Source of the DNA: an uncultured Muribaculum sp.
Lineage (GTDB): Bacteria > Bacteroidota > Bacteroidia > Bacteroidales > Muribaculaceae
Direction of reading: 5' to 3'
Assembly (NCBI GenBank): GCA_910587665.1
Contig: CAJUMZ010000029.1
Coordinates: 1 to 34,200, forward strand
Length of the DNA stretch: 34,200 nucleotides
Part shown: positions 1 to 8,222 of the stretch, one piece after another
Position numbering within the stretch: the stretch's first letter is position 1
Layout: each line of letters opens with the position of its first letter
Made by a program: the position numbers and the translations under genes
Notes under the pieces: model-generated
Told to the model about the DNA's origin: nothing
The model's database searches: none
Seen by the model: only the letters and a program-made list of their open reading frames with translations

Positions 1-2
1 CA

Positions 3-1538
3 GTTGACGACAACGGTTTCGTGTCCAACTACTGGTATGATGCCGACGGAGAGCGCACTGTCAAGACTTCGGGCGAAAGCGATCAGGTTTATGTCAACGG
101 AGTATTCTCCGGCGGCTCGACCAATACCGCTAAATTCTCGCTCTATGTCAGCCCGTACCTCGTGGCCAATCAGGGCGGTCGTTACACCAAGCATATCTAC
201 GCCGGTTCGCAGAGAATAGTGTCCAAGGTCGGCGATTTCGCCTCCTACGGTTCTGACCCGCGTCGCATAGAGTATGCCGGCGCCAACACCGACGGACTTT
301 CGGTTGACTACAAGTCGAAGTATGCAGCACAGCAGCAGGTCATCAAGGACAACTACAAGTTCTTTGATGTACCTTACAACGGCACTGACAACGACAACTA
401 TGCAGATGGTGAAGGATTCTGCTGTAATGACGGCTCTATGGAGGCGGCGATAGCACAGGCTCGGAAGGCTCAGACACGCGCGGTTTCGAGGTCGTTCAAA
501 GACCCCGACAACTACGAGAACTTGCAGTTCTTCTATCACCCCGACCATCTCGGCAGCTCCAGCTTTATCACCAATCTTGAAGGTGAAGTGGTTCAGCATA
601 TCGAATATGTCCCCTTCGGAGAGGTCTTCATCGAGGAGCGCAACAACGTATGGAACACTCCTTATCTCTTCAATGCGAAAGAGCTTGACGAGGAGACAGG
701 TCTGTACTACTACGGTGTTCGCTACTATGACCCGCGCCTCAGCTTGTGGTTGTCAACGGATCCGATGCAAGAGAAATATGAAGCGTTGTCATCATATGCG
801 TACTGTGCTGGAAATCCAATCCGATTGATTGATCCTAATGGAATGGAATTTACTGAGGCTTCAGAGAAACATATTGATAGACTTGTTTCTGATATAGACA
901 AAAGACAAGCTCAAAACAATTCTGACATTGTTAAAAAAGAAGCAGCCTTAGCAAAAGGTGGTTTAAGCGATAAAAAGATTAGAAACCTCAACAAAGATAT
1001 TTCTAAGTTGAAGGCTAATAATGCTTCTTTAGAGGAGGTCAGAACAGAAATAGAGACATTGCGTAATTCGTCACAAGTATACAATGTTGTACGTGATAAT
1101 TCGTTAAATGTTTCAGGTGATATCTTCGGTTTTGGAGCAGAAACTCGTAGTGGTGCAAGGTATAATGTTGATACCGATATGTTTGATGTGCTTTTAGGAG
1201 ACAATTCCCTTGGTTTATTAGCACATGAATTAAAACACGCCTATCAATTTGAAACCGGGGCTTACTCTACTGGATATTTATCCAACGGTGCGCCATTTTA
1301 TGACAAATCTGATGAAATTGAAGCATATAAAAGAGGGGAACTCTTTGGGATATCCGCGCCTCGTAGATTGCCCTCTTTATATGATAAAATTCAAGATGGC
1401 CCCAAAAGTGTTGATAATTTTGTTCCGGACATAAGGAGTAATCCTACTGCACTTCAGAGAGTTGCAAACAATATGAAATGTGTATTCCGTTGGCAAGGGG
1501 TCACCTACAAATCGACATATAATCCGAATAAAAAATGA
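3..1538 (+). CDS. Rhs/YD-repeat polymorphic toxin, 3' part, with C-terminal HExxH metallopeptidase domain
   Basis: The frame is open to the left edge, so the gene is truncated by the window; the GTG at 21 is only an internal codon. Residues are counted from 21. Residues 1-165 include YD-repeat-like sequence (NYWYDADGERTV). Residues 168-275 are a classic Rhs-associated core: FYHPDHLGSS, ELDEETGLYYYGVRYYDPRL, LSTDP and finally IDPNG. After DPNG (about nt 831) comes a variable tip. It starts with a charged, probably coiled-coil stretch (about 283-350), followed by HELKH at 402-406 and DEIEAY at 431-436, which fits a zinc metallopeptidase with a downstream Glu ligand. GC falls from about 50% (541-600) to about 35% (901-960) at the core/tip border, as in swapped toxin tips. 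Peptidase toxin activity is inferred from the motif; the secretion route is unknown. Confidence 0.88.
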   Translation, partial: VDDNGFVSNYWYDADGERTVKTSGESDQVYVNGVFSGGSTNTAKFSLYVSPYLVANQGGRYTKHIYAGSQRIVSKVGDFASYGSDPRRIEYAGANTDGLSVDYKSKYAAQQQVIKDNYKFFDVPYNGTDNDNYADGEGFCCNDGSMEAAIAQARKAQTRAVSRSFKDPDNYENLQFFYHPDHLGSSSFITNLEGEVVQHIEYVPFGEVFIEERNNVWNTPYLFNAKELDEETGLYYYGVRYYDPRLSLWLSTDPMQEKYEALSSYAYCAGNPIRLIDPNGMEFTEASEKHIDRLVSDIDKRQAQNNSDIVKKEAALAKGGLSDKKIRNLNKDISKLKANNASLEEVRTEIETLRNSSQVYNVVRDNSLNVSGDIFGFGAETRSGARYNVDTDMFDVLLGDNSLGLLAHELKHAYQFETGAYSTGYLSNGAPFYDKSDEIEAYKRGELFGISAPRRLPSLYDKIQDGPKSVDNFVPDIRSNPTALQRVANNMKCVFRWQGVTYKSTYNPNKK

Positions 1539-1978
1539 AAAATATTTTTTTCAAGATGATTTTAATCATCACGACGATTATTGTCGTCTGTAGCTGCTCA
1601 GTAACACATCAAAAGAATGCTTTCTTTCGCATCTATGAAAGCATAGATAACGGTGCGTCTGATCCAACGTTCATTACGTTAAAAAATCTCGGTAGGGCAT
1701 TTGAGATTTATTCTCCAACAATGCGTATAACTACCGTTGGAATGTGGGAAACGAGAGGTGATACTCTTATATTTTCTCCCTCGTTAGATTATACTGCTGA
1801 AAAAGGGAAACTATACATAGAGAATCTTAATGATTCCATAAAAACAGTGACATCTATATCCAAGCAGTATATAATAAAAGGAGATATGTTATTTGATATA
1901 ACCAACTACGACCAAATATACCCTGGTTTTATAGGCAATGAACAACCTATCTCATCTCAATATAAAATGATGGAATAG
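1535..1978 (+). CDS. small lipoprotein, candidate immunity protein for the Rhs toxin
   Basis: This 147-residue protein starts in an ATGA overlap with the toxin stop codon, which suggests translational coupling. Its N-terminus has Lys residues, a hydrophobic stretch (about 8-18) and VCSC at 18-21. Cys21 is the likeliest lipidated residue (Ser at -1), with Cys19 as an alternative. No acidic lipoprotein-export signal follows the Cys, so a periplasm-facing position is more likely than the cell surface. The mature part holds a GMWETRGDTLIFSP segment, a Gly-Trp/Gly-Asp-Thr-Leu pattern that I associate with small beta-rich Bacteroidetes lipoproteins. I do not recognise a named family. Immunity is inferred only from its position directly after the toxin and from its matching AT-rich composition. 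Confidence 0.75.
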   Translation: MKNIFFKMILIITTIIVVCSCSVTHQKNAFFRIYESIDNGASDPTFITLKNLGRAFEIYSPTMRITTVGMWETRGDTLIFSPSLDYTAEKGKLYIENLNDSIKTVTSISKQYIIKGDMLFDITNYDQIYPGFIGNEQPISSQYKMME

Positions 1979-1987
1979 ATTAACAAT

Positions 1988-2023
1988 GGAGGCTGTGATC
2001 AATTTGAACACAGCCTCCTTTTT
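1988..2023 (+). terminator. intrinsic terminator, probably bidirectional
   Basis: A perfect 10-bp stem (GGAGGCTGTG at 1988-1997 and CACAGCCTCC at 2009-2018) encloses an 11-nt loop and is followed by five T. It lies between the lipoprotein gene and the end of the converging TetR-type gene, so it could stop transcription from both sides. Confidence 0.9.
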
Positions 2024-2564
2024 ATCTATTATCGAAGTGCATTGATTCAATAAAGATGTTTCCAATATTCTCTACATAGACACGGTTTAGGTCGAGGATA
2101 TTGTTTATTCGTCCTCCAACTATGCGGCTCATAAAGTCCTGCTCCAACTGCATCAGTTCACCTACGTTTGATGTAAATTGGTCGTAGTGCTTGGAGCCTT
2201 GGATAAAGAGATTGAAGATTGCCTGTGACGGGTTTTCAACACCGTAGTTGTCCCGCAAGTCATCGCGGACACGTTCAAACGGAGTCTTGTATTTAGCATA
2301 GAAATCGGAGACAGTAGCCTTGCATAGTTTTTCCCTTTCATCAGCCGAGAGCGCGAACACCGGGAAGAACAGTTCGTCGAGTATATTGGCGAAAAGATTC
2401 TTTTTGTTCTTGAAGTAGTATGCGATAGCCCCCCTTGTCTGCTTGATTACCTTTTCAATATCGGAAAGCGCGATTGCATCCCAACTGCCGGTAGCAACCA
2501 GCGGATAACACTTCCTGAGTATATCCGACCTGTTTTTCAATGATTGTTCCCGATGTTTCGACAT
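2022..2564 (-). CDS. TetR/AcrR-family transcriptional regulator
   Basis: From the ATG at 2564 this encodes 180 residues, the usual TetR length. The frame extends 55 codons further upstream, but those residues show no TetR features, so I take the MSKHREQ start. The N-terminal helix-turn-helix covers about residues 12-60; SDIEKVIKQTRGAIAYYF (34-51) matches the TetR recognition helix followed by the Tyr-Tyr-Phe pattern, then KKNLFANIL. The C-terminal part should be the ligand-binding and dimerisation domain. The gene ends in the terminator after the Rhs/lipoprotein pair. It is divergent from the small membrane protein gene at 2835, the natural first candidate for its target. The ligand is unknown. 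Confidence 0.85.
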   Translation of the reverse strand: MSKHREQSLKNRSDILRKCYPLVATGSWDAIALSDIEKVIKQTRGAIAYYFKNKKNLFANILDELFFPVFALSADEREKLCKATVSDFYAKYKTPFERVRDDLRDNYGVENPSQAIFNLFIQGSKHYDQFTSNVGELMQLEQDFMSRIVGGRINNILDLNRVYVENIGNIFIESMHFDNR

Positions 2565-2834
2565 TACACAAAAAGGGTATGGAGGAGCGTCGTTTACAAT
2601 TGGTATTGCAAGATGTGATTTTGTCTGACATCCGCGCAGCATCAGTCCGATAAAAACACTTTGCAATAGGAAACCTCTTGACCCGATTTTAGCTCTGTGG
2701 AATCCCATGAGGCAAATTTTTTCATGCACCGGAATCTCGGCTTGTGCCCATAATAATTCATCCGATTTCTCGAAAGAACTTTGTTTTCTATGATGCTGTT
2801 GTCAATTTAAATGCACGATTAATAATCCACAGTC

Positions 2835-3113
2835 ATGAAAAGAATAGAAAACCCAAGCAGTAGAAAGTTGAGCTGGTTGCTTATACCTATATTTTTAGTG
2901 CTCGCATTTATGGCATTAATGAAGGCAATCCCTGTATGGGTGGTGATTGTCGGAATCATGTCTGTCGCTGCATATTTATCCGCGTTGACATATTATTGTA
3001 TTAAACAGAAATGTTACGGACAATTGGCATTGAATTGGATTATGTTGTTTATGTGGATATTGATCTACATGGTTCAATTCAGTGTTGTGCCGCGTATGTT
3101 GTCAAGAACGTGA
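2835..3113 (+). CDS. small three-helix membrane protein, unknown function
   Basis: This 92-residue protein is strongly hydrophobic. I see three probable membrane segments (about residues 13-31, 32-54 and 64-82), with a short charged loop IKQKCYG between the second and third. No family is recognised. It is the only gene on its strand between the TetR-type gene and nrdD. The 228-bp gap to nrdD contains a promoter for nrdD, so this gene is probably transcribed alone. The start ATG follows an AT-rich stretch without a clear ribosome binding site, which is common in Bacteroidetes. It is probably a real gene because of its coherent membrane topology, but its function is open. Confidence 0.6.
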   Translation: MKRIENPSSRKLSWLLIPIFLVLAFMALMKAIPVWVVIVGIMSVAAYLSALTYYCIKQKCYGQLALNWIMLFMWILIYMVQFSVVPRMLSRT

Positions 3114-3164
3114 CAGGGAATTTTTTTGAGCATGAAATTGATTTGTTTATACGTGGAGTTGCAT

Positions 3165-3249
3165 AAAGTTTTCCAAAATATTTTATAACGTGCTTGTCCG
3201 TAGTGTTTTGTGATTTTTAGTCGTTGAAAAAGTTTTCCAAAATGGAAAA
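3165..3249. repeat. 15-bp direct repeat with palindrome, possible operator upstream of nrdD
   Basis: The 15-mer AAAGTTTTCCAAAAT occurs exactly at 3165-3179 and again at 3229-3243, start to start 64 bp. The second copy is part of a perfect dyad: TTTTCCA (3233-3239), three A, then TGGAAAA (3243-3249). It lies about 27 bp upstream of the -33 box of the nrdD promoter, where a regulator could bind. Nothing here matches an NrdR box that I can recognise. Confidence 0.5.
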
Positions 3250-3275
3250 TTGTTGATAACTTTGAATGTAATAAA

Positions 3276-3307
3276 TTTGTTTATTCGGATAACTCTGATT
3301 AGCTTTG
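3276..3307 (+). promoter_or_regulatory. Bacteroidetes-type promoter for nrdDG
   Basis: TTTG at 3276-3279 and TAGCTTTG at 3300-3307 match the Bacteroides -33 and -7 consensus (TTTG, TAnnTTTG) with a 20-bp spacer. Transcription would start near 3313, about 30 bases before the nrdD ATG at 3342. Confidence 0.7.
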
Positions 3308-3341
3308 CGGAGATAAAAATACCTAAATAACACATCTTGAA

Positions 3342-5549
3342 ATGATACAGACAGTGGTTAAGCGCGACGGTCGCGTCGTGGGCTATAACGATGAAAAAAT
3401 CAAGGCGGCTATCCGCAAGGCAATGCTCCAGACCGAAATGGGAGAGGATGAATCGCTCATTCACAAAATCACCGACCGCATAAGCATGTCGGGCAATGAA
3501 CGTATGACGGTCGAGGAGATCCAGGACCGCGTGGAGCTTGAGCTTATGAAAAGCCCGCGCAAGGAGGTTGCCAAGCGTTACATCGCTTATCGCGATCAGC
3601 GTAACATCGCCCGTCGTGCGAAGACTCGCGACATGTTTCTTGAGATAATCGAGGCAAAGAGCAATGATATAACCCGCGAGAACGCCAACATGAACACCGA
3701 TTCTCCTGCGGGAATGATGATGAAGTTTGCCAGCGAGACTACAAAGCCCTTTGTCGACGACTACCTGCTGTCACATGAAGCGCGTGAGGCTGTTCGCAAC
3801 GGCTATCTGCACATTCATGATAAGGATTATTACCCTACAAAGAGTCTTACCTGTGTCCAGCATCCGCTTGACAATATACTCGTTCACGGTTTTACCGCCG
3901 GTCATGGTGAGTCGCGCCCGGCAAAGCGTATTGAGACTGCAAGTATCATCGGATGTATTTCGCTTGAGACCGCGCAGAATGAGATGCACGGCGGTCAGGC
4001 CATACCGGCGTTTGATTTTTACCTTGCTCCGTTTGTACGTTCCTCTTATATAGAAGAGGTGAAACAGGTTGAGGCGTTTGACGGAAAGGATCACTTGGCT
4101 CTGTATGACGTAGAGATTGACGACTACGAGAAAAAATCGCTCGACGGCCTGACCGGAGAGGAGCGCGTGAAGCAACATGCCATCAATAAGACCGTGGGCA
4201 GGGTACATCAGGCAATGGAGGCATTTATCCATAACATGAACACAATCCATTCGCGTGGGGGAAATCAGGTTGTGTTCAGCTCAATAAACTACGGTACCGA
4301 CACCTCTGCCGAGGGAAGATGTATAATACGCGAGTTGCTTAATTCAACATATGAGGGTGTGGGCAACGGCGCGACGGCCATATTCCCGATACAAATATGG
4401 AAGAAAAAGCGTGGTGTCAGCTATCTGCCCGAAGATCGCAACTATGACCTTTACAAGCTTGCTTGCAAGGTGACAGCACGACGTTTCTTCCCTAATTTTG
4501 TGAATCTCGACGCTCCGTTTAACTATCATGAAAAATGGGATATAAACGATCCGAAGCGTTATGAGTATGAGGTGGCCACTATGGGATGCCGTACACGCGT
4601 GTTTGAAAACCGTTTCGGGGAAAAGACCTCGATAGGTCGCGGAAACCTGAGCTTCTCCACTATAAATATTGTACGCATCGCCATCGAGTGCATGAACATC
4701 CTTGACAAGGAAGAGCGCATAAGGCGCTTCTTCAGCAAGCTTGATGAAGTGCTTGACATCACGGCTCGTCAGCTTTGCGACCGTTATGACTTCCAGAAGA
4801 CAGCTCTCGCCAAGCAATTCCCGCTGTTGATGACCCGCCTATGGAAGGGTAGCGAGAATCTTAAGCCCGGCGACACAATAGAGTCGGTTATCAACCAGGG
4901 CACTCTCGGTATCGGATTTATCGGTCTCGCCGAATGTCTTGTAGCCCTTACCGGCAAGCATCATGGCGAAGATGAGGCGTCGCAGGCTCTCGGGCTCAGG
5001 ATTGTGTCACACATGCGTAGCCGTGTCAACGAATATTCGGAAAAATATCAGCATAATTTCTCCGTGCTTGCCACTCCGGCAGAGGGATTGTCAGGCAAGT
5101 TTACCAAGGCTGACCGTAAGACATTCGGTGTGATTCCGGGTGTTACGGATAAGGTATACTATACCAACTCCAATCATGTGCCGGTGTATTACCATTGCTC
5201 TCCGCGCCATAAGGCGGAGGTGGAAGCCCCTTATCATGAATTGACGCGTGGCGGTCATATATTTTATGTGGAGATAGACGGTGACGCCACTCACAATCCG
5301 GAGGCGATAAGTGATATCGTCGACCTCATGGACAAGTATAATATCGGGTATGGTTCGGTCAATCATAACCGTAACAGATGTATGAACTGCGGCTATGAAG
5401 ACGCGCAGGAAAATCTTGACTGTTGTCCCAAATGCGGAAGCACTGCAATCGACAAACTACAGCGCATAACGGGATATCTTGTGGGCACAACTGACAGGTG
5501 GAACAGCGCGAAACTTGCCGAGCTTAATGACCGTATAGTGCATAAGTAA
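3342..5549 (+). CDS. nrdD: anaerobic ribonucleoside-triphosphate reductase, class III large subunit
   Basis: NrdD reduces ribonucleoside triphosphates to deoxyribonucleotides under anoxia with a glycyl radical. The 735-residue length fits the family. Residues 1-95 form an ATP-cone allosteric domain (VVKRDGRVVGYNDEKIKAAI). The C-terminus carries a zinc-binding cysteine set (CMNC at 680-683, then Cys694/695 and Cys698) and the radical loop RITGYLVGTTDRWN, with the radical glycine at about Gly711. The stop overlaps the nrdG start by one base (TAATG), so the two are translationally coupled. A promoter at 3276-3307 and a repeated operator-like sequence lie upstream. This gene fits a strictly or mainly anaerobic lifestyle. 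Confidence 0.97.
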   Translation: MIQTVVKRDGRVVGYNDEKIKAAIRKAMLQTEMGEDESLIHKITDRISMSGNERMTVEEIQDRVELELMKSPRKEVAKRYIAYRDQRNIARRAKTRDMFLEIIEAKSNDITRENANMNTDSPAGMMMKFASETTKPFVDDYLLSHEAREAVRNGYLHIHDKDYYPTKSLTCVQHPLDNILVHGFTAGHGESRPAKRIETASIIGCISLETAQNEMHGGQAIPAFDFYLAPFVRSSYIEEVKQVEAFDGKDHLALYDVEIDDYEKKSLDGLTGEERVKQHAINKTVGRVHQAMEAFIHNMNTIHSRGGNQVVFSSINYGTDTSAEGRCIIRELLNSTYEGVGNGATAIFPIQIWKKKRGVSYLPEDRNYDLYKLACKVTARRFFPNFVNLDAPFNYHEKWDINDPKRYEYEVATMGCRTRVFENRFGEKTSIGRGNLSFSTINIVRIAIECMNILDKEERIRRFFSKLDEVLDITARQLCDRYDFQKTALAKQFPLLMTRLWKGSENLKPGDTIESVINQGTLGIGFIGLAECLVALTGKHHGEDEASQALGLRIVSHMRSRVNEYSEKYQHNFSVLATPAEGLSGKFTKADRKTFGVIPGVTDKVYYTNSNHVPVYYHCSPRHKAEVEAPYHELTRGGHIFYVEIDGDATHNPEAISDIVDLMDKYNIGYGSVNHNRNRCMNCGYEDAQENLDCCPKCGSTAIDKLQRITGYLVGTTDRWNSAKLAELNDRIVHK

Positions 5550-6031
5550 TGTCACTCAGAGTACTTGACATAGTGGGCGGAACCTCGGTTGACGGGCCGG
5601 GGCTCCGCACTTCCATTTATTTTGCCGGGTGTAGCCATCATTGTCCGGGATGTCACAATCCACAGTCATGGGACGCCGGCGGAGGTGACGCGATGACTAT
5701 CGACGAGATCATGGCTGTGATAGATAAAAATGACTTCAATGTCACGTTGTCGGGCGGTGATCCGATGTTTCAGGTTGATGAGCTGATTGAGCTTGCAAGG
5801 CGTGTCAAATCGGCGGGAAGGAATATATGGTGTTATACCGGTTATACTTATGAGCAGGTGTGTGCTGATGACCGCATGTCACGGTTGCTGCCCTATATTG
5901 ACGTGCTTGTCGACGGACCTTACATTGAGTCGAAGCGTGATCTCGGTTTGCGTTTTCGGGGTTCTTCCAATCAGCGGCTTGTCGACGTAAGGCGTTCCCG
6001 ACCGGATTGTCCGGTATTATGGGATGAATGA
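5549..6031 (+). CDS. nrdG: anaerobic ribonucleotide reductase activating protein, radical SAM
   Basis: NrdG uses a [4Fe-4S] cluster and S-adenosylmethionine to generate the glycyl radical on NrdD. The 160-residue protein has the radical SAM cysteines in CSHHCPGC (Cys28, Cys32, Cys35), the preceding VDGPGLRTSIYFAGC segment typical of NrdG, and the SAM-contacting SGGDP motif at about residues 68-72. Its start overlaps the nrdD stop by one base. The length and gene pair are normal for the family, and nothing is unusual. Confidence 0.96.
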   Translation: MSLRVLDIVGGTSVDGPGLRTSIYFAGCSHHCPGCHNPQSWDAGGGDAMTIDEIMAVIDKNDFNVTLSGGDPMFQVDELIELARRVKSAGRNIWCYTGYTYEQVCADDRMSRLLPYIDVLVDGPYIESKRDLGLRFRGSSNQRLVDVRRSRPDCPVLWDE

Positions 6032-6072
6032 TAAGACTGTTACCGATCTTTACCTGATAAAACAATCATTAT

Positions 6073-6888
6073 ATGACCATGGAAAAGTTGCTGCCACACA
6101 TAAAACGTCTTATCTATAACGTAATAAATAAAGACAATAAGGATAAGCCGGCGGCACGGGCGTATGACGGTGTGATGCTTCTGCTGATTATCTTGAGTAT
6201 CGTGCCTCTGATGTTTGTAAAGACTTATCCTGTATTCCGGGTGATTGAGATAGTCACCTTGGTTGCGTTTATAATAGATTACGTTGCGAGATGGTTTACT
6301 GCCGACATTGAACTGCGTCGCGGTTGGCGATCATATCTGGATTATCCTTTTACGCCAATGGCGATCATCGACCTATTGTCGATATTGCCGGGTCTTAACC
6401 TTATAAACCCCTCGTTCAAGCTGTTGAGGCTTACACGCTTGCTGAAAATCGTGAGACTTCTTAAGGTATTCAGGTATTCGAGCAAGATAATGATGTTTAT
6501 AAGGGTGCTTCAGAAGGAGCGCCACGTATTGTTTGCCGTGTTGATGCTTGCGATGTTTTATGTGTTGATCACCGCGCTGATAATGTTTAATGTCGAGCCT
6601 CGTATCAACCCTGAGACCGGCGAGGTGACCTTCAACTCATTTTTCGAGGCGTTATATTGGGCTACCGTGACTCTTACCACAGTGGGTTATGGTGATATAT
6701 TTCCGGTCACTGATGTCGGCAGGATTGTGGCAATGCTGTCATCGCTCTTCGGTGTAGCCATAATCGCCCTCCCTTCAGGCGTGATTACCGCGAGCTACCT
6801 CGAAGAATTGCGCGGCTCCCGCGATATGCGTGGCAATAACGAGGGTAATTGCGGGTCTGATGAAGAGGCAAAAGATGGAAAAGCTTGA
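6073..6888 (+). CDS. voltage-sensor-type potassium channel (6-TM ion transporter)
   Basis: This is a 271-residue protein of the six-helix ion-transport family. Hydrophobic segments at about 33-50, 53-73 and 94-108 correspond to S1-S3. FKLLRLTRLLKIVRLLKVFRY (about 115-135), with a basic residue every third or fourth position, is an S4 voltage-sensor helix. S5 is at about 152-173. The pore carries TTVGYGD at 202-208, the potassium selectivity filter, followed by S6 (about 217-243). A short polar, acidic tail ends the protein. There are two close in-frame ATGs, at 6073 and 6079. It follows nrdG after 41 bp and may be read through from nrdDG. Potassium selectivity is well supported; gating in the cell is unknown. 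Confidence 0.92.
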   Translation: MTMEKLLPHIKRLIYNVINKDNKDKPAARAYDGVMLLLIILSIVPLMFVKTYPVFRVIEIVTLVAFIIDYVARWFTADIELRRGWRSYLDYPFTPMAIIDLLSILPGLNLINPSFKLLRLTRLLKIVRLLKVFRYSSKIMMFIRVLQKERHVLFAVLMLAMFYVLITALIMFNVEPRINPETGEVTFNSFFEALYWATVTLTTVGYGDIFPVTDVGRIVAMLSSLFGVAIIALPSGVITASYLEELRGSRDMRGNNEGNCGSDEEAKDGKA

Positions 6889-6926
6889 TTCTTTCCCAAT
6901 AAAAAATTGATTTTTGAGTCTGTGGA

Positions 6927-6957
6927 TTGGTCATGAATTATTAAATGCTTAATTTTG
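6927..6957 (+). promoter_or_regulatory. Bacteroidetes-type promoter for panC operon
   Basis: TAATTTTG at 6950-6957 is a full match to the TAnnTTTG -7 element. TTGG at 6927-6930, 19 bp upstream, is a weak -33 element. Transcription would start about 25-30 bases before the panC ATG at 6990. Confidence 0.6.
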
Positions 6958-6989
6958 CAGATTGAAAGCAATATTTGTGCTAAGTGACA

Positions 6990-7832
6990 ATGAAAATCAT
7001 TAGGACAGTAAAGGAACTTAAGGAAGCGGTAAACGCCCTTAAGGCAGAAGGGAAGTCGGTCGGACTCGTGCCCACAATGGGTGCGCTTCATGACGGGCAT
7101 ATTTCCCTCGTAGAACGCGCCCGCAGCGGTAATGATGCGGTTGTTGTAAGTGTATTTGTGAATCCTACCCAGTTTAATAATCCCGATGACCTCCGCACTT
7201 ATCCCCGCACTGAGGAAGCCGATTGCCGACGCCTTGATGAGGCTGGGGTAGACATCGCGTTTATCCCTACGGTGGAGGAGATGTATCCGGAGCCCGACAC
7301 CCGTCAGTTTGATCTCGGTGCTGTAGCGGCAGTCATGGAGGGAGCCATGCGCCCGGGTCATTTCAATGGAGTGGCGCAGGTGGTAAGCCGACTTTTTGCA
7401 ATGGTGAATCCTGACCGTGCTTATTTCGGTGAGAAGGATTTTCAGCAGATTGCGGTGATACGCCGCATGGTGGAGCTTGAAAAATTCCCGATTGAGATCG
7501 TGTCTTGCCCGATAAAACGTGAAAGCGACGGTCTTGCCCTCAGCTCGCGCAATGTGCGTCTTAGCGCTCATCAGCGTGAGGTAGCCCCCAATATCCATAG
7601 GGTGCTGAAAGAGAGCGTAGGGCGCAAGCTTGCCGGAGCATCACTGGAAGAGGTTAAGCATTGGGTGATCGACAGTATCAATGCCTATCCGGAGATGGAG
7701 GTGGAGTATTATGAGATAGTCAATGCCGCCGACATGCAGCCTGTGGCGGAGTGGGGTGACTGCTCCGAGCCGGTGGGTTGCATAACAGTGTATCTCGGTG
7801 ACGTAAGGCTTATAGACAATATAAAATATTGA
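6990..7832 (+). CDS. panC: pantothenate synthetase (pantoate--beta-alanine ligase)
   Basis: PanC joins pantoate to beta-alanine with ATP, the last step of vitamin B5 synthesis. From the ATG at 6990 it has 280 residues; a GTG two codons upstream (6984) is less likely. Visible motifs are PTMGALHDGH at 28-37 (HxGH nucleotide-binding signature), FVNPTQF, the GEKDFQQ segment contacting pantoate, and SSRNVRLS, the KMSKS-like loop. It lies directly before panD, the enzyme that supplies its beta-alanine substrate, so the two pathway branches are co-transcribed. Confidence 0.97.
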   Translation: MKIIRTVKELKEAVNALKAEGKSVGLVPTMGALHDGHISLVERARSGNDAVVVSVFVNPTQFNNPDDLRTYPRTEEADCRRLDEAGVDIAFIPTVEEMYPEPDTRQFDLGAVAAVMEGAMRPGHFNGVAQVVSRLFAMVNPDRAYFGEKDFQQIAVIRRMVELEKFPIEIVSCPIKRESDGLALSSRNVRLSAHQREVAPNIHRVLKESVGRKLAGASLEEVKHWVIDSINAYPEMEVEYYEIVNAADMQPVAEWGDCSEPVGCITVYLGDVRLIDNIKY

Positions 7833-7838
7833 TTGAAG

Positions 7839-8195
7839 ATGATGCAGGTACAGGTTGTGAAGTCAAAGATTCACCGTGTCACTGTGACCGAGAGTAATCT
7901 TGATTATATAGGGAGCATCACTATTGACCGTGATCTAATGGATGCCGCCGACATATTGCCCGGTGAAAGGGTGTATATCGTCAATAATAACAATGGCGAG
8001 CGTTTCGACACTTATGCCATAGAGGGCGAGCGCGGTTCCGGTATGATATGCCTTAACGGGGCGGCTGCACGAAAAGTGCAGAAAGGCGACATCGTGATTA
8101 TAATGAGTTATGCGATTATGCCTTATGACGAAGCCCGGACATTCAAGCCTTCGGTGATTTTCCCTGATACGGCTACCAATAAATTAGTAAGATAA
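7839..8195 (+). CDS. panD: aspartate 1-decarboxylase (pyruvoyl enzyme)
   Basis: PanD makes beta-alanine from aspartate for pantothenate synthesis. It cleaves itself at a Gly-Ser bond to form the pyruvoyl group. The cleavage site is visible in YIGSITID. Counting from the second of two adjacent ATGs (7842), the serine is residue 25, exactly as in the E. coli enzyme, so the real start is 7839 or 7842 and not the TTG at 7833. The conserved KSKIHRVTVTESNL segment precedes the site. The C-terminal part has the NGERFDTYAIEGERGSG and NGAAARKVQKGDIVIIMSYA segments. It starts six bases after panC. Confidence 0.96.
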   Translation: MMQVQVVKSKIHRVTVTESNLDYIGSITIDRDLMDAADILPGERVYIVNNNNGERFDTYAIEGERGSGMICLNGAAARKVQKGDIVIIMSYAIMPYDEARTFKPSVIFPDTATNKLVR

Positions 8196-8222
8196 TTTAC
8201 AGAATAAACGATACTTAATCAT

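Noticed and set aside
2565..2729. N-terminal extension of the TetR-type regulator (55 codons)
   Set aside because: The residues before MSKHREQ do not fit the family, and TetR proteins usually begin 10-15 residues before the first helix, as they do from the ATG at 2564.
6984..6989. GTG start for panC; likewise TTG starts at 7833 (panD), 9555 (hydrolase) and 33361 (GT2)
   Set aside because: In each case an ATG a few codons downstream starts exactly at the conserved N-terminus; for panD it also puts the cleavage serine at position 25.
6795..7598. Long open frame on the minus strand opposite the potassium channel end and panC
   Set aside because: It lies opposite two well-supported genes, spans their junction and promoter, and its translation shows no domain pattern. 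It is a shadow frame.
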